A stretch of 36,486 bases of DNA from Pseudomonadales bacterium (GCA_023254735.1 JALRKV010000018.1:1-36486), one strand, 5' to 3'; shown: positions 1-10,584, counted from the stretch's first letter. A program made the numbers and translations. The notes: a model not told the origin generated them from the letters alone.

Positions 1-798
1 AATCAGACTATTCTAGAAAAAATAGTCGCGACCAAACACCGAGAAATCGAAGAGGATAAGCGTAAGCTGAGCCTTGCGATGGTCGAGTCGCTCGCCGCTA
101 AGGCTGACCCCGTGCGCGGATTTGCCGAGGCGATTCTCGCACGCGTTGCGCGCAAGGAGCCTGCTGTTATTGCAGAAATCAAAAAAGCCTCTCCCTCCAA
201 GGGACTCATACGGGCCGATTTTGATCCCGCCGCACATGCAGCAGACTACGCCGCCAACGGTGCGGCCTGTCTGTCGATCCTAACCGACCGTGATTATTTT
301 CAGGGGCACGATGACTACCTCGTAGCCGCGCGCGCTGCGTGCTCGCTTCCGGTGATTCGAAAAGATTTTATTGTCGACCGCTATCAGGTCGCCGCCGCGC
401 GTGCGCTCGGCGCCGACTGCGTGCTACTCATCGTCGCGGCACTCGATGCTACGACGCTCGCAGACTTGGCCCTCTATGCCGAGTCACTCGGCCTCGATGT
501 ATTGGTGGAGGTGCACGACGGCGCCGAGCTAGATCTCGCGCTTACGCTCAATACGCCTTTAGTTGGCATTAACAATAGAAATTTACACACGTTCGAGACG
601 AGTCTCGAAACCAGCTACACGCTTGCGGGTAGGGTGCCAGCAGGCAAAGTAGTTATTACGGAGAGCGGAATCCATAGCGCCGCCGATGTGCAGTCGATGT
701 TAGCGCGAGAGATTTATGGGTTCCTCGTAGGTGAATCGTTCATGCGCGCCGACGCGCCGGGTGCGAAACTGCGCGAAATGATGTTTCGCGCGAAATAG
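1..798 (+). CDS. trpC: Indole-3-glycerol phosphate synthase (5' end cut by window)
   Basis: Converts CdRP to indole-3-glycerol phosphate in tryptophan synthesis; cytosolic TIM barrel, here the stand-alone form without a TrpF domain. The reading frame is open from base 1 and already reads [12 protein letters not shown], which matches the usual start of the family, so only one or a few codons lie outside the window. Visible family motifs in order: [10 protein letters not shown] (catalytic Glu and Lys), the IRADFDP phosphate/substrate loop, [21 protein letters not shown] (second catalytic Lys), LVEVHD, GINNRNL, ITESGI and FLVGESFMR. The gene is presumably the last of a trp block upstream and ends facing vfr, with 47 bases between the stops and no clear terminator. 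The ATG at 79 is internal and not the true start. Confidence 0.95.
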   Translation, partial: NQTILEKIVATKHREIEEDKRKLSLAMVESLAAKADPVRGFAEAILARVARKEPAVIAEIKKASPSKGLIRADFDPAAHAADYAANGAACLSILTDRDYFQGHDDYLVAARAACSLPVIRKDFIVDRYQVAAARALGADCVLLIVAALDATTLADLALYAESLGLDVLVEVHDGAELDLALTLNTPLVGINNRNLHTFETSLETSYTLAGRVPAGKVVITESGIHSAADVQSMLAREIYGFLVGESFMRADAPGAKLREMMFRAK

Positions 799-845
799 AA
801 GTGAGGCGACTGCGTTTCGGGCTGCTGAGAATCTGCGAGACGCCG

Positions 846-1481
846 TTAGCGGGTGCCGAATACGACGATAGTTTTACCCGAGACCGAGACCAGCTCCTGT
901 TCTTCTAAGTTTTTTAGTACGCGGCCTGCCATCTCGCGAGAACAGTTTACAATTCGGCTAATCTCTTGTCGCGTGATGCGAATTTGCATGCCGAGGGGAT
1001 GAGTCATCGCGTTGGGTTCCTTCGCGAGATCGATCAGCGTTCGAGCAATACGGCCGGGTACGTCGAAGAAACTAAGATCGCCGACTTTACGGGTAGTATT
1101 GCGCAACCGATTTGCCATCTGGCGGCCGATCGTGAAAATAATTTCAGGATGGCTGCGGATATAGTCGTTGAAATTGGCGTAGCTAATCTCGGCGATTTCG
1201 CTCTGGCTTCGAGTTCGACACCACGCGCTCCGGTTCTCGGTCTGCTCGAAGAGGCCCATCTCGCCGAAAAAATCGCCGGGGTTTAAATAGGCGACAATGA
1301 TTTCTTTACCGTCGTTATTTTCGAGAACCACTGAGACTGATCCGCTAATGATGTAATACAGCGTGTCACAGTTGTCGCCCTCGTAGATAATTGTTGCACG
1401 GTTGGAATACTGGCGACGATGGCAGTGTGAGAGGAAATTATCGACATCATCTATATGGGGAGTAACGGGTTTTAGTACCAT
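846..1481 (-). CDS. vfr: CRP/Vfr-type cAMP receptor protein
   Basis: Global transcription regulator of the CRP/FNR family, 211 aa, close to the usual length for CRP (210) and Vfr (214). The N-terminal cyclic-nucleotide domain carries GDFFGEMGLFEQ followed by NRSAW, which supplies the Arg and Ser that hold the cAMP phosphate. The dimer helix reads RNTTRKVGDL, with Thr-Thr where E. coli CRP has Thr-Ser, as in Vfr. The C-terminal helix-turn-helix is ITRQEISRIVNCSREMAGRV; its SRE...GR residues are those that read the TGTGA half-site, so target specificity should match E. coli CRP and Vfr. An AGGGA ribosome site precedes the ATG. It is divergent from the OsmC gene, as in Pseudomonas. The symbol could equally be crp. 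Confidence 0.93.
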   Translation of the reverse strand: MVLKPVTPHIDDVDNFLSHCHRRQYSNRATIIYEGDNCDTLYYIISGSVSVVLENNDGKEIIVAYLNPGDFFGEMGLFEQTENRSAWCRTRSQSEIAEISYANFNDYIRSHPEIIFTIGRQMANRLRNTTRKVGDLSFFDVPGRIARTLIDLAKEPNAMTHPLGMQIRITRQEISRIVNCSREMAGRVLKNLEEQELVSVSGKTIVVFGTR

Positions 1482-1620
1482 GGAAGTTCCCTAATCGTCG
1501 CGGCTGCGGTTGTTATCTGACCGCTGAGACAACGTTGTATAGATATAGCATGCGCAAAATGGCGTTGTGAATAGACGCGGGGCGGTAAGTAAGAGAAAAC
1601 TCATAGGTAATTGGTGGTAA

Positions 1621-1649
1621 TTGGAATGATTAGGCCAAATATTTATAAA
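1621..1649 (+). promoter_or_regulatory. Sigma-70-like promoter of the OsmC-family gene
   Basis: TTGGAA (1621-1626) and TATAAA (1644-1649) are separated by exactly 17 bases, in an AT-rich stretch between vfr and the OsmC gene. The start of transcription would fall near 1656, about 30 bases before the ATG at 1687. This rests on consensus matching by eye only. Confidence 0.5.
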
Positions 1650-1686
1650 AAAGAGATATAACCCTCATTATTAATAGGAAGTTAAA

Positions 1687-2106
1687 ATGGAAGCGCGAGT
1701 GAAGTGGGTGGAGAATGTGATGTTCGTTGCCGAGTCCGGTAGCGGACACGCAATCGTGTTGGACGGTGCCCCCGAAGGTGGCGGACGTAACATAGGGATG
1801 CGCCCGCTTGAGTTAATGGCGCTGAGCGTCGGCAGTTGCTCGAGTTACGATGTGGTGACCATTCTGAAAAAAGCGCGCCAGGAGATCTCTGGCTGCGAGG
1901 CGATTGTGAGCGCGAAGCGAGTCGATGCGGTGCCCGCAGTATTCGAATCTATCCACCTTCACTTTAAAGTGACGGGAAAAGAGCTTAGCGAAAAACAAGT
2001 TGAACGGGCGGTAGAGTTGAGCGCCGATAAGTACTGTTCGGCGTCAATTATGCTAATGGGTGCCGGTGTTAAGGTGACTCACGACTTCGAAATCATCGCC
2101 GCCTAG
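1687..2106 (+). CDS. OsmC/Ohr-family protein, YhfA-like
   Basis: A 139-aa OsmC-superfamily protein. The family contains thiol peroxidases that reduce organic hydroperoxides with two reactive cysteines; the YhfA branch, whose gene sits next to crp/vfr in many gammaproteobacteria, has no settled substrate. Both cysteines are present: one in [10 protein letters not shown] and one in [27 protein letters not shown] is the typical helix around the first. A good AGGAAG ribosome site lies just before the ATG. The stop codon overlaps the coq7 stop on the other strand in a shared CTAG (2103-2106). Position beside vfr matches Pseudomonas, where speD follows; here speD is missing. Confidence 0.88.
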   Translation: MEARVKWVENVMFVAESGSGHAIVLDGAPEGGGRNIGMRPLELMALSVGSCSSYDVVTILKKARQEISGCEAIVSAKRVDAVPAVFESIHLHFKVTGKELSEKQVERAVELSADKYCSASIMLMGAGVKVTHDFEIIAA

Positions 2107-2750
2107 AGGCGGTAAGTCGTTTTTTTCATTACCTGTGAGACCGCCGCCATCGCCCATTTTGCGGGTGCAGGTAGCGGCGTGCCGCCCGCATCGAGCGCAG
2201 CCTTTCCGTGCTGTTCCTCATCGATAATCATCTGCTCCAAGATCGCGCGACTGCGGGTGTCTTCGGCTGGCAACTGGGCTAGGTGTTCGCGCAGGTGCTC
2301 GCAGACCTGCTGTTCTGTTTCGGCGACAAAGCCGAGGCTCCAACGATCACCAGCGAGCCCGGCGGCCGCACCGATGCCGTAGGACAAGCCATACCAGAGG
2401 GGATTAAAAAGGCTTGGCCGACTGTCGAGCTGGGTTAGCCGCTGCTCACACCAAGTCAGGTGATCTACTTCCTCTGCAGCCGCCTCCTCCATGGATTCGC
2501 GCACGTCAGGTAATTTGGCCGTAGCGGCCTGCCCTTGATAGAGGGCCTGCGCACATACCTCGCCCGTGTGGTTAATGCGCATGAGTCCTGCAGCGTGCTT
2601 GCGCGCCGCGTCGCTCATGTCATTCTCGGCCGTGGCCGCAGCAGGGGATTGCCGCAGGCCCTGACTCGCACCGGGCGTCACAGTCCGCAGCGCTTGATCG
2701 AATCCTATAAGCGCGCGGTCGATAAAACTGTGGTGTACGCTTTTGCTCAT
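2103..2750 (-). CDS. coq7: 2-polyprenyl-3-methyl-6-methoxy-1,4-benzoquinone monooxygenase
   Basis: Coq7-type di-iron hydroxylase that carries out the late C-6 ring hydroxylation in ubiquinone synthesis, at the inner membrane face. Ferritin-like iron ligands are visible: [16 protein letters not shown] (Glu), [13 protein letters not shown] (Glu and His), [10 protein letters not shown] (Glu) and [11 protein letters not shown] (Glu, Glu, His). The start at 2750 ([12 protein letters not shown]) gives 215 aa, the usual length, and has GAGG upstream; an in-frame ATG at 2768 lacks a ribosome site. It lies 79 bases downstream of purD in the same direction, so it could be read from the purine operon, and converges on the OsmC gene with overlapping stop codons. 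UbiF is the alternative enzyme in enterics. Confidence 0.93.
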   Translation of the reverse strand: MSKSVHHSFIDRALIGFDQALRTVTPGASQGLRQSPAAATAENDMSDAARKHAAGLMRINHTGEVCAQALYQGQAATAKLPDVRESMEEAAAEEVDHLTWCEQRLTQLDSRPSLFNPLWYGLSYGIGAAAGLAGDRWSLGFVAETEQQVCEHLREHLAQLPAEDTRSRAILEQMIIDEEQHGKAALDAGGTPLPAPAKWAMAAVSQVMKKTTYRL

Positions 2751-2829
2751 CTCGATTCGACCTCTCATGCTTTTAACCGCGTTTGTCTTCTGAAGTGATA
2801 CGACTTTGACGCTGCCATTGGTTTTTCGG

Positions 2830-4122
2830 TTAAGCCTGTTGCTCGCGGGCTATGGCGCGATGACCTATGTCGCTGCGTGAGTAGACGTCTTTCCAGGTGA
2901 TGCCTTCGGCCAAACTGTAGGCGCGTCGCTGAGCCTGCGCGACAGATTCACCGAGCGCTACGGCGCAAAGCACGCGCCCGCCGCTTGTGACTACCTGGTC
3001 GCCATCAAGCTTAGTGCCGGCATGAAAAACTTTTGCACTTGAGTCTTCGTTCGCTTCGTCTAAGCCGCTGATCACCTCGCCGCTCGCATAGGACTCGGGA
3101 TAACCGCCCGCCGCGAGTACGACGCCGACGGCGGGACGAGCGTCCCACTCGGCCGTCTGCTCATCGAGCGTGCCGTTTACCGCCGCGAGACAGTGTTCTA
3201 CGAGGTCGGATTGCAGGCGCATCATCACGGGCTGCGCCTCAGGGTCACCGAAGCGGCAGTTAAACTCAACTACATCGATACTGCCCGTGGGCGAAATCAT
3301 CAGACCCGCGTAGAGGAAACCGGTATAGGTATTGCCGTCCGCTGCCATGCCGGCGACCGTGGGGCGGATAATCTGCTCCATCGCGCGTTCCCAGATCGCC
3401 TCGCTCACGACAGGCGCTGGGGAATAGGCTCCCATTCCGCCGGTGTTGGGCCCTTTGTCGCCGTCGTCGCGCGCCTTGTGATCCTGTGAAGTCGCCATGG
3501 GCAGGACATTCGTGCCATCGACCATCACAATAAAGCTCGCTTCCTCGCCGGCGAGAAACCCTTCGATAACAACGCGGTGACCTGCGTCACCAAATTTATT
3601 GCCTGCGAGCATCGCATCAACGGCGGCTTCTGCTTCGGCCTCGGTCGATGCCACGACAACGCCTTTGCCTGCGGCAAGCCCGTCGGCTTTTATTACAATG
3701 GGCGCACCCTCGGCGCGGATATATGCCTTTGCCGCTTCGACCTCGGTGAAGGTCTGGTAGCTTGCAGTGGGGATTTTGTGGCGCTTCAAAAAGTCTTTGG
3801 TGAAGGATTTAGATCCTTCGAGCTGCGCGGCAGCTTTGCTGGGTCCGAAGCAGGGTAGATTGCGGCTGCGGAAATAATCGACCACGCCAGCAACAAGCGG
3901 CGCCTCTGGTCCGACTAGCGTCAGGCCCACGTCATTTGCCTCGGCGAAGTCTGCGAGTGCGGCGAAATCCATGGTATCGATGGCGACATTGCTCAGAGCA
4001 GGCTCACGCGCCGTGCCGGCATTGCCTGGTGCCACGAATACTCGATCGACTGAAGGCGACTGGGCTGCTTTCCACGCGAGCGAGTGCTCACGTCCGCCGC
4101 TGCCTATCACGAGAACATTCAT
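2830..4122 (-). CDS. purD: Phosphoribosylamine-glycine ligase (GAR synthetase)
   Basis: Second step of de novo purine synthesis: joins glycine to 5-phosphoribosylamine with ATP. It has 430 aa (E. coli 429). The N-terminal motif [12 protein letters not shown], the ATP-grasp loop [15 protein letters not shown], the family signature [14 protein letters not shown] and the C-terminal domain [11 protein letters not shown] are all present. AAAGGAC precedes the start. It follows purH by only 14 bases, so the two are surely one operon, an arrangement conserved in gammaproteobacteria. Confidence 0.97.
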   Translation of the reverse strand: MNVLVIGSGGREHSLAWKAAQSPSVDRVFVAPGNAGTAREPALSNVAIDTMDFAALADFAEANDVGLTLVGPEAPLVAGVVDYFRSRNLPCFGPSKAAAQLEGSKSFTKDFLKRHKIPTASYQTFTEVEAAKAYIRAEGAPIVIKADGLAAGKGVVVASTEAEAEAAVDAMLAGNKFGDAGHRVVIEGFLAGEEASFIVMVDGTNVLPMATSQDHKARDDGDKGPNTGGMGAYSPAPVVSEAIWERAMEQIIRPTVAGMAADGNTYTGFLYAGLMISPTGSIDVVEFNCRFGDPEAQPVMMRLQSDLVEHCLAAVNGTLDEQTAEWDARPAVGVVLAAGGYPESYASGEVISGLDEANEDSSAKVFHAGTKLDGDQVVTSGGRVLCAVALGESVAQAQRRAYSLAEGITWKDVYSRSDIGHRAIAREQQA

Positions 4123-4136
4123 TTGCTAGTCCTTTT

Positions 4137-5729
4137 CTAGTGGCGGAAGTGGCGAATGCCGGTAAAGACCATTGCGATATTGGCCTCGTCTGCAGCGGCA
4201 ATAACCTCGTCATCGCGCATCGAACCGCCCGGCTGAATTACGGCGGTGATGCCCGCAGCTGCCGCGGCGTCGATGCCGTCGCGGAATGGGAAGAATGCAT
4301 CCGACGCCATCACCGAGCCCTCGACAACCAAATTTTCATCCGCAGCCTTAATGCCGGCGATGCGCGCACTGTAAACTCGGCTCATCTGGCCCGCGCCTAT
4401 GCCGATTGTCTGCAGGTTTTTGCAGTAAACGATGGCGTTAGATTTCACGTATTGGGCGACCGACCATGCGAACAGTAGGTCACGAATCTCTTCAGCACTC
4501 GGTGCACGCGCGCTAACCTGTTTGAGGTCGGCAGCGCTGATCGTCGCGATGTCGCGATCTTGCACGAGGAGTCCGCCGTTCACACGTTTGTAGTCTAGTC
4601 CCGCCACGCGCGTCGCTGGCCACTGACCGCAGGACAGAACGCGTACGTTCTGCTTGCTCGCCGTGATTGCCAGCGCCTCGGCTGAAACCGACGGGGCGAT
4701 GATGACCTCTGTAAACTGTTGATCGACGATGCGCTGTGCAGTTGCGGCGTCGAGTTCGCGATTAAACGCGATGATGCCGCCGAACGCGGATGTTGGGTCG
4801 GTTTGGAAGGCGCGCTCATACGCGGCGAGCGCCGACTCGGCGACCGCGACGCCGCAGGGGTTGGCGTGCTTTACGATAACGCAGGCAGGCTCAGCGAATT
4901 CTTTGACGCATTCTAGCGCAGCGTCAGTGTCTGCAATGTTGTTGTACGATAACGCTTTGCCCTGAAGCTGTTTGGCCGTGCTAATGCTGGCCTCAGCCGG
5001 CTCACGCTCGACATAGAATGCCGCGGCTTGATGGGGGTTCTCGCCGTAGCGCATGTCCTGCGCCTTAATAAACTGGCTATTAAATGTGCGCGGTAGAGCC
5101 GAGGTTTCGCTCTCTGTGTCTGCGGCAGGCAGCTTTGTGCCAAGATAGTTGGCAATCGCGCCATCATAAGCGGCGGTATGCTCGAAGGTCTTGACCGCAA
5201 AGTCGAAACGCGTCGCCTGATCGAGGCTGCAGTCATTGGCTTTGAGCTGTGCGATGAGTCCGTCATAGTCGCCGGGGTTTACCACAACCGTTACGAAGCG
5301 GTTGTTCTTGGCCGCGGCGCGCAGCATCGTCGGCCCGCCAATGTCGATATTCTCGATCGCGGTGGGTAAATCACACTCTGGGTTCGCAACTGTTGCCTCG
5401 AAGGGATAGAGATTAACCACCACTAAGTCGATCGGCGGAATATCGTGTGCCTCCATTACGGCCTGATCCTGGTCACGTCGAGCGAGTATGCCGCCGTGAA
5501 CCTTGGGATGCAGTGTTTTAACGCGGCCATCCATCATCTCAGGAAAGCCCGTGTACTCAGAGATCTCGATTGCCGCAATGCCGGCGTCCTGGAGAAGACG
5601 ATAGGTGCCGCCCGTAGAGAGTAATTCGACACCGAGGTCGGCGAGAGATTGAGCGAAGGGCACGAGGCCGGCTTTATCTGAAACACTGAGCAAGGCTCGG
5701 CGGATGGCGACAGAGGTGTCTGAGGTCAT
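4137..5729 (-). CDS. purH: Bifunctional AICAR transformylase / IMP cyclohydrolase
   Basis: Last two steps of IMP synthesis. It has 530 aa (E. coli 529). The N-terminal MGS-like cyclohydrolase domain begins [13 protein letters not shown] and includes TGGTYRLL and [14 protein letters not shown]. The C-terminal transformylase domain has RYGENPHQ, the catalytic Lys-His in [10 protein letters not shown], and [14 protein letters not shown]. It sits between fis and purD. The 90-base gap after fis (5730-5819) may hold its own promoter; I see no strong consensus or clear PurR box there. Confidence 0.97.
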   Translation of the reverse strand: MTSDTSVAIRRALLSVSDKAGLVPFAQSLADLGVELLSTGGTYRLLQDAGIAAIEISEYTGFPEMMDGRVKTLHPKVHGGILARRDQDQAVMEAHDIPPIDLVVVNLYPFEATVANPECDLPTAIENIDIGGPTMLRAAAKNNRFVTVVVNPGDYDGLIAQLKANDCSLDQATRFDFAVKTFEHTAAYDGAIANYLGTKLPAADTESETSALPRTFNSQFIKAQDMRYGENPHQAAAFYVEREPAEASISTAKQLQGKALSYNNIADTDAALECVKEFAEPACVIVKHANPCGVAVAESALAAYERAFQTDPTSAFGGIIAFNRELDAATAQRIVDQQFTEVIIAPSVSAEALAITASKQNVRVLSCGQWPATRVAGLDYKRVNGGLLVQDRDIATISAADLKQVSARAPSAEEIRDLLFAWSVAQYVKSNAIVYCKNLQTIGIGAGQMSRVYSARIAGIKAADENLVVEGSVMASDAFFPFRDGIDAAAAAGITAVIQPGGSMRDDEVIAAADEANIAMVFTGIRHFRH

Positions 5730-5819
5730 AGCTTGGCTTCTTTGTAGTTGCGGGTAGGTAGTTGGTTAGCGCGGCGGCTGTGTAACAATTGATGTCGCTA
5801 GGTGCTGGAGGGCGACGAT

Positions 5820-6209
5820 TTACAGCAGCCCGTACTGTTTTAGCTTAGTGCGAAGGGTACCACGATTGAGTCCGAGCACGATAGCCGCCTTGCTCTGGTT
5901 GCCCCGCGTTTGTTGCATTACCGCGGCGAGAAGAGGCGCCTCGACCTCGGCCAACACAAGCGCGTAGAGGTCTTTCGCCTGCTCGCCTTCTAATAGTTCG
6001 AAATAGTTTTCGACCGAGCTCCTCACCTGCTCGCGCAAGGTTGGGGCGTTAGCGGGACGCAACTCGTCGAGATGCAGCGCTGCGCGTAGGGTTTCGGTTT
6101 CTTGAAGACTCGCAGGAGCAAAAGCGGGGAGATCGATGCCGCCTGAGTCGTCGTCGATGCCAAATATCTCATCGAGCATTGATTCATCCGAATCGCTTAA
6201 ATTACTCAT
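5820..6209 (-). CDS. fis: Fis-family nucleoid protein with an acidic N-terminal extension
   Basis: DNA-bending nucleoid protein and regulator of stable-RNA promoters. The C-terminal helix-turn-helix is nearly identical to E. coli Fis ([21 protein letters not shown]). At 129 aa it is about 30 residues longer than E. coli Fis (98); the extra N-terminus is rich in Asp/Glu ([19 protein letters not shown]). The long start is supported: its ATG overlaps the dusB stop in ATGA, and GAGG lies 9 bases upstream of that ATG inside dusB, so the two are translationally coupled. The dusB-fis order is conserved in enterics and Pseudomonas. Confidence 0.92.
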   Translation of the reverse strand: MSNLSDSDESMLDEIFGIDDDSGGIDLPAFAPASLQETETLRAALHLDELRPANAPTLREQVRSSVENYFELLEGEQAKDLYALVLAEVEAPLLAAVMQQTRGNQSKAAIVLGLNRGTLRTKLKQYGLL

Positions 6210-7216
6210 GCTGCAATGCCTCGCGCCGTTGATTCGGAGTTTGCGATGGCCTTCTGGAAGAAGGCGTCGACTAAGTCTAACTGATGCTGTGCTTCAGTCG
6301 CTGCATTGAACGCCTGCATAAACTCGCGCGCGCCCTCTAACCCCTCTGCATAGCCGTTAACATGCTTGCGCGCGTAGAGTGCGCCGCGGTGTTCGCCGTA
6401 GAAGGCATGAAGTTTCTGCAGATGGCTTACAGCGACCTCATGCCGCTCCTGTGCCGAGGGAGTGGGGAGGTGGCTGCCGTCTTTGAGGAAGCGCTCAATC
6501 TGGCGGAATATCCAGGGGCTGCCCTGCGCTCCGCGGCCGATCATCAGTGCGTCCGCGCCTGTGTGACGGAGGACATGCTGCGCGCGCTCCGGCGAATCGA
6601 TATCGCCATTGGCAACAATGGGGATTCCCACTGCCTGTTTGATGGCGGCGATGGTGTCGTATTCCACTGCGCCCTTGAAGCGGCACTCACGGGTTCGCCC
6701 ATGGACGGTGAGAAGTTGAATACCGCAGTCCTCGGCTATTTTGGCGACTTCGACACCATTGCGGGACTCGGGACACCAGCCGGTGCGGATTTTAAGCGTG
6801 ACGGGAATATCGACCGCGGCGACCACCGCGCGCAGGATGCGCTCGACTAGGTCTGTGTCGCGCAGCAGCGCTGAGCCCGCCGCTTTTTTCATGACCTTCT
6901 TAGCAGGACAGCCCATGTTTATGTCGATCGCATCGGCGCCAAGTTCCGCGTTATGCCGCGCGCACTGCGCCATGATTCCTGGGTCAGATCCTGCAATCTG
7001 GATTACCTGTGGGCTGCTAACTTCTGCCTTTACCTGACGCAGCCTCAGCCGCTCCTTCTCCCACAGCTCTTTGCTCGACGGCAGCATTTCAGCAACGGTG
7101 ATGCCTGCACCCTGCTGGCTGCAGATCTCACGAAAAGGCGCATCGCAGACCCCAACCATCGGCGCGAGGAAGAGGTTGTTACGCAATGTATAAGGGCCGA
7201 TGCTTTGCACGGTCAT
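6206..7216 (-). CDS. dusB: tRNA-dihydrouridine synthase B
   Basis: FMN enzyme that reduces uridine in the tRNA D-loop. It has 336 aa, a little longer than E. coli DusB (321). The TIM-barrel start [13 protein letters not shown], the active-site Cys in [36 protein letters not shown] and the phosphate-binding [13 protein letters not shown] are all present. Its stop overlaps the start of fis by four bases. The 195 bases upstream (7217-7411) separate it from the DUF3426 gene and may hold a promoter, but none stands out. Confidence 0.95.
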   Translation of the reverse strand: MTVQSIGPYTLRNNLFLAPMVGVCDAPFREICSQQGAGITVAEMLPSSKELWEKERLRLRQVKAEVSSPQVIQIAGSDPGIMAQCARHNAELGADAIDINMGCPAKKVMKKAAGSALLRDTDLVERILRAVVAAVDIPVTLKIRTGWCPESRNGVEVAKIAEDCGIQLLTVHGRTRECRFKGAVEYDTIAAIKQAVGIPIVANGDIDSPERAQHVLRHTGADALMIGRGAQGSPWIFRQIERFLKDGSHLPTPSAQERHEVAVSHLQKLHAFYGEHRGALYARKHVNGYAEGLEGAREFMQAFNAATEAQHQLDLVDAFFQKAIANSESTARGIAA

Positions 7217-7411
7217 GATCCCAATGGTTGTAACTGGCAGTAAGAAGCACCGGCGAGTAGCCTATGTCTTCGGCAGTCTCGCTAAGTCCTCTGCGAGATC
7301 GCGAATGCTGTCGCTTATGATAGCGATGACTTAGTCCTAGCGGAAGGCTTTTGCTCTGCCGCTGATCTGGGTGGAGCTATCGCGTGACAGGCAATCTACT
7401 CAGTGTCTGGA

Positions 7412-8161
7412 CTAAGGTGCTCGAAACGCGACGGTGTAATTGACCGCCTCGGCGCCAGGGTCTAGTAGCTCTAAAAGAATGTTCACGCGCTCACCTGCAG
7501 CGAGCGCTCTGCTCGGATTCACCGACGCAGGTAGGTACTCTTCTGGTGCAAATTCTCGCAGCGCTACGCTGCGCCGAGCCGAAGTATCAAAGCTAAGGAT
7601 GAGAATCGGCGGTGCCTGTGCGAGGGGTGCCGAATTGTGCAGCCTAAAACTTACGACAAGACTGTTGGTGCCCTCGCTACCGGAGGTAACGGTGAGCGCC
7701 TCTCCTCGAAAAGCAGCAATATCAACAAAACGCGGGATCGAGCAAGAGAGCATCCTGCAGGACTGCGCGTAGAGCGGATAGAGTATCGGCGAATGCTGAT
7801 AAACATGCCGGTTATGCCAGAGGTACTGTGCTGCGAGCGCCGCGAGCAGCAAAAAAAGGCAAGCAATTTGGCCCAAAGCTCTGGCGACGTCACGCCAAGA
7901 GCGCTTTGGTTTGGCGGTAATCTCGATTGAATCAGCCTCAACAAAGCGCAATTCCTGCGATTCAAGCGGTTCCAACCCCTCGCCGCTGAGTAGCGCGTAG
8001 TCGGTACTCAATGCGCGTGCACGTATTGCCGTACTCTGCGTTGCATCGAAAAGTCGCAGGCACGACCCGCAGCGGGTCTTCGGAGTCAAGTCCCCGACCA
8101 GCCGAGCGCTTATCTTGATTCGCGTGTGGCAAAAGGGGCAACGGGCTGCGATCGTGTTCAT
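7412..8161 (-). CDS. Zinc-ribbon and DUF3426 membrane protein
   Basis: A 249-aa protein of unknown function. Cys8, Cys11, Cys31 and Cys34 form an MJ0042-type zinc ribbon at the N-terminus (CPFC...CGSC). A single membrane segment lies at about 97-115, followed by a DUF3426-type domain of about 130 residues with predicted beta structure (VSFRLHNSAPLAQAPP, SRALAAGERV). With the ribbon in the cytoplasm, the C-terminal domain should face the periplasm. The gene is found between prmA and dusB in Pseudomonas too, so the position is conserved although the role is not known. There is no good ribosome site before the ATG, so the start is less certain. Confidence 0.82.
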   Translation of the reverse strand: MNTIAARCPFCHTRIKISARLVGDLTPKTRCGSCLRLFDATQSTAIRARALSTDYALLSGEGLEPLESQELRFVEADSIEITAKPKRSWRDVARALGQIACLFLLLAALAAQYLWHNRHVYQHSPILYPLYAQSCRMLSCSIPRFVDIAAFRGEALTVTSGSEGTNSLVVSFRLHNSAPLAQAPPILILSFDTSARRSVALREFAPEEYLPASVNPSRALAAGERVNILLELLDPGAEAVNYTVAFRAP

Positions 8162-8200
8162 AGTTGTCCGATTTTGTTCACAGGTTGTCTTTCAAAACGA

Positions 8201-8224
8201 TTCTCACACCGGTTCTCACACTGG
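8201..8224. repeat. Short tandem repeat between prmA and the zinc-ribbon gene
   Basis: Two 12-base units, TTCTCACACCGG and TTCTCACACTGG, adjoin with one mismatch in the 83-base gap after the prmA stop. No function can be assigned. Confidence 0.6.
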
Positions 8225-8244
8225 CTTTTATGTTATCTCTAAAG

Positions 8245-9138
8245 CTAGCGCCTAATCCCGCTTACTCGAACCCAGTCTTCGCGTTGAACCGGCGGGCTCA
8301 TATCAAACCATTGACTGTAGGTATCGATAATTGCGTCGGCTTGCTCAGCGAGAAGGCCCGAGAGAACGATGCTGCCTTTAGGCTTTACTAGCGAGGCAAA
8401 CTTCGGCGCCAGGCTATGCAAAGGTTCGGCGAGGATGTTAGCGAGCAAAATATCGACGCTCGCAGGACTACTGATCGCATCATACGCCTCAGGCAAATAG
8501 GTTCCTATGCTGCCTTCGACAAGACCGTTGCGTGCGCAGTTGTCGTTCGTGGCCAAGACAGCCTGTGGGTCGTTGTCTACGCCTTGCACGCGCTTCGCGC
8601 CGAGTAGCGCTGCGGCTATCGCGAGAATGCCAGAGCCACAGCCATAGTCGACGACGTCTTTATCGTTGAGATCCTGCGTCGCGAGCCACTGCAGACAGAG
8701 CGCCGTGGTGGCATGACTACCGCTGCCAAACGCAAGCCCGGGGTCGAGCATGATGGTGGTTGCACTGGGGTCAGGCGGCTCTTGCCAGCTCGGGCAGATC
8801 CACAGGTTTTCGCCAAATTGCATCGCCGAGAACGTGTCCATCCAGCTGCGTTCCCACGCCTGATCCTCGATTTTTTCAATCTCAAGGTCCTCTCTATTAA
8901 CGATAGAGGCATTGCCGCTGAGCCAGACGAGCAGCTCGCTGAGGTCTGTGTCCTGCTCAAAGAGTGCACACAGCACGAGGCTGTCCCACAGGGGTGTGCT
9001 GTCTAGCTCTTCTTGGAATACCGGCTGGTCTTCTGCATCGAGATAGGTAATCGATACGGCGCCCGCATTTAGCAGCTGTGGCTCAATGAAGTCGACATGC
9101 TCGGGGATTATCTGAATTTTTAGCTGTTGCCAGTTCAT
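8245..9138 (-). CDS. prmA: Ribosomal protein L11 methyltransferase
   Basis: Trimethylates ribosomal protein L11 using SAM. The ATG at 9138 (MNWQQLKIQI) gives 297 aa, matching the family (E. coli 293), with AAAGAG upstream; a longer in-frame ATG at 9207 adds 23 residues unlike the family. The N-terminal alpha/beta substrate domain is followed by LDPGLAFGSGSHATT, the SAM-binding VDYGCGSGILAIAA, GVDNDPQA and the catalytic-side loop LLANILAEPL. The order accC-prmA-zinc ribbon-dusB is the same as in Pseudomonas. Confidence 0.95.
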   Translation of the reverse strand: MNWQQLKIQIIPEHVDFIEPQLLNAGAVSITYLDAEDQPVFQEELDSTPLWDSLVLCALFEQDTDLSELLVWLSGNASIVNREDLEIEKIEDQAWERSWMDTFSAMQFGENLWICPSWQEPPDPSATTIMLDPGLAFGSGSHATTALCLQWLATQDLNDKDVVDYGCGSGILAIAAALLGAKRVQGVDNDPQAVLATNDNCARNGLVEGSIGTYLPEAYDAISSPASVDILLANILAEPLHSLAPKFASLVKPKGSIVLSGLLAEQADAIIDTYSQWFDMSPPVQREDWVRVSGIRR

Positions 9139-9243
9139 GCTGGGCTCTTTAGTTGTTGGTAACGAGAGAGAAGAATGTAAATAAAATAGGCGGTCAATGC
9201 CGCCCATTTTATACCGTATAGAATAAAACTAAACGCAAGAATG

Positions 9244-10584
9244 TTAGAGCTTTAGTTTCTTCTCGAGGTAGTGGATGTTGACGCCACCTTTTCTGAACTC
9301 GCTGTCGCGGGCGAGGTCTTTATGCAGCGCAATATTGCTGCTAATACCATCGATGAGCATTTCGTCGAGCGCGATTTCCATTCGCTTCAATGCTTCCTCC
9401 CTCGTATCGCCCGAACAAATTAGCTTGGCGATGAGCGAGTCGTAAAAAGGGGGCACTGTGTAGCCACTGTATAGATGCGAATCAACGCGAACGCCGTTAC
9501 CGCCGGGCGCATGGAACATTGCCACTTTGCCCGGGCTGGGTAAAAAGGTTGCCGGGTCCTCTGCATTGATGCGGCATTCGAATGAGTGACCTTTAATCAC
9601 GATATCCGACTGTTTGTAGCTCAGCGGGCTGCCGCCTGCGATCAACAGTTGCTCGCGAACAATGTCAACGCCGCTCACCTGCTCTGTCACGGGGTGCTCG
9701 ACCTGAACGCGTGTGTTCATTTCGATAAAGTAGAAACGCTCGTCTTGGTAGAGGAATTCGAGCGTGCCTGCGCCACGGTATTTCATTTGCTCACAGGCGC
9801 GGACACAGGTAGCCGCAACCTCTGCTCTGATAGCGTCGGGGATTCCCGGGGCAGGCGCCTCTTCGATTACTTTTTGGTGTCGGCGCTGTAATGAGCAGTC
9901 GCGGTCTCCGAGATGGATGGCATTGCCCTGTCCGTCGCCCAGTACCTGTATTTCGACATGGCGAGGATTCTCGAGAAATTTCTCGAGATAACAGATGCCG
10001 CTGCCGAAGAACGACTGCGCTTCGGTTTGTGTGACATGAATGCTGCTCAGCAGATCCGCCTCATTATGCACCACGCGCATGCCGCGCCCGCCACCGCCTG
10101 CGGCAGCCTTGATAATAACTGGGAAACCGATATCGCGGGCGATCTGGAGGGTGCGCGCATCGTCGTTGTCCAGAGGCCCGTTAGAACCTGGCACCGTCGG
10201 CACGCCTGCCTCTATCATCACTTTAATGGCCGAGACTTTGTCGCCCATCATGCGGATGGTGTCTGCCGTCGGGCCGATAAAGGTAAAACCGCTGTTCTCT
10301 ACCTGTTCTGCAAAGTCGGCATTCTCAGAGAGAAAGCCATAGCCTGGGTGCACCGCATCAGCCTCGGTAACTTCCATCGCCGAAATAATCGCTGGAATGT
10401 TGAGGTAGCTTTCGGTTGGGCTCGGCGGCCCGATGCACACTGACTCATCCGCGAGATGCACGTGCATAAGATCTTTGTCGGCTGTTGAGTGTACGGCGAC
10501 CGTTTTAATGCCGAGCTGTTTGCAGGCGCGCAGGACGCGTAAGGCAATCTCGCCGCGGTTCGCAATTAGTACTTTTTTAAGCAT
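9244..10584 (-). CDS. accC: Acetyl-CoA carboxylase, biotin carboxylase subunit
   Basis: Carboxylates the biotin on AccB with bicarbonate and ATP, the first half of malonyl-CoA synthesis. It has 446 aa (E. coli 449). Motifs: the N-terminal [12 protein letters not shown], the ATP-grasp glycine loop [31 protein letters not shown], the active-site [14 protein letters not shown] and the C-terminal ECRINAEDP. It lies 53 bases after accB as usual, in a probable aroQ-accB-accC operon. Confidence 0.97.
   Translation of the reverse strand: MLKKVLIANRGEIALRVLRACKQLGIKTVAVHSTADKDLMHVHLADESVCIGPPSPTESYLNIPAIISAMEVTEADAVHPGYGFLSENADFAEQVENSGFTFIGPTADTIRMMGDKVSAIKVMIEAGVPTVPGSNGPLDNDDARTLQIARDIGFPVIIKAAAGGGGRGMRVVHNEADLLSSIHVTQTEAQSFFGSGICYLEKFLENPRHVEIQVLGDGQGNAIHLGDRDCSLQRRHQKVIEEAPAPGIPDAIRAEVAATCVRACEQMKYRGAGTLEFLYQDERFYFIEMNTRVQVEHPVTEQVSGVDIVREQLLIAGGSPLSYKQSDIVIKGHSFECRINAEDPATFLPSPGKVAMFHAPGGNGVRVDSHLYSGYTVPPFYDSLIAKLICSGDTREEALKRMEIALDEMLIDGISSNIALHKDLARDSEFRKGGVNIHYLEKKLKL

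Noticed and set aside
1561..1580. TGTGA at about 1565 as a CRP/Vfr site in the vfr upstream region
   Set aside because: Only one half-site is present; the matching TCACA six bases on is missing.
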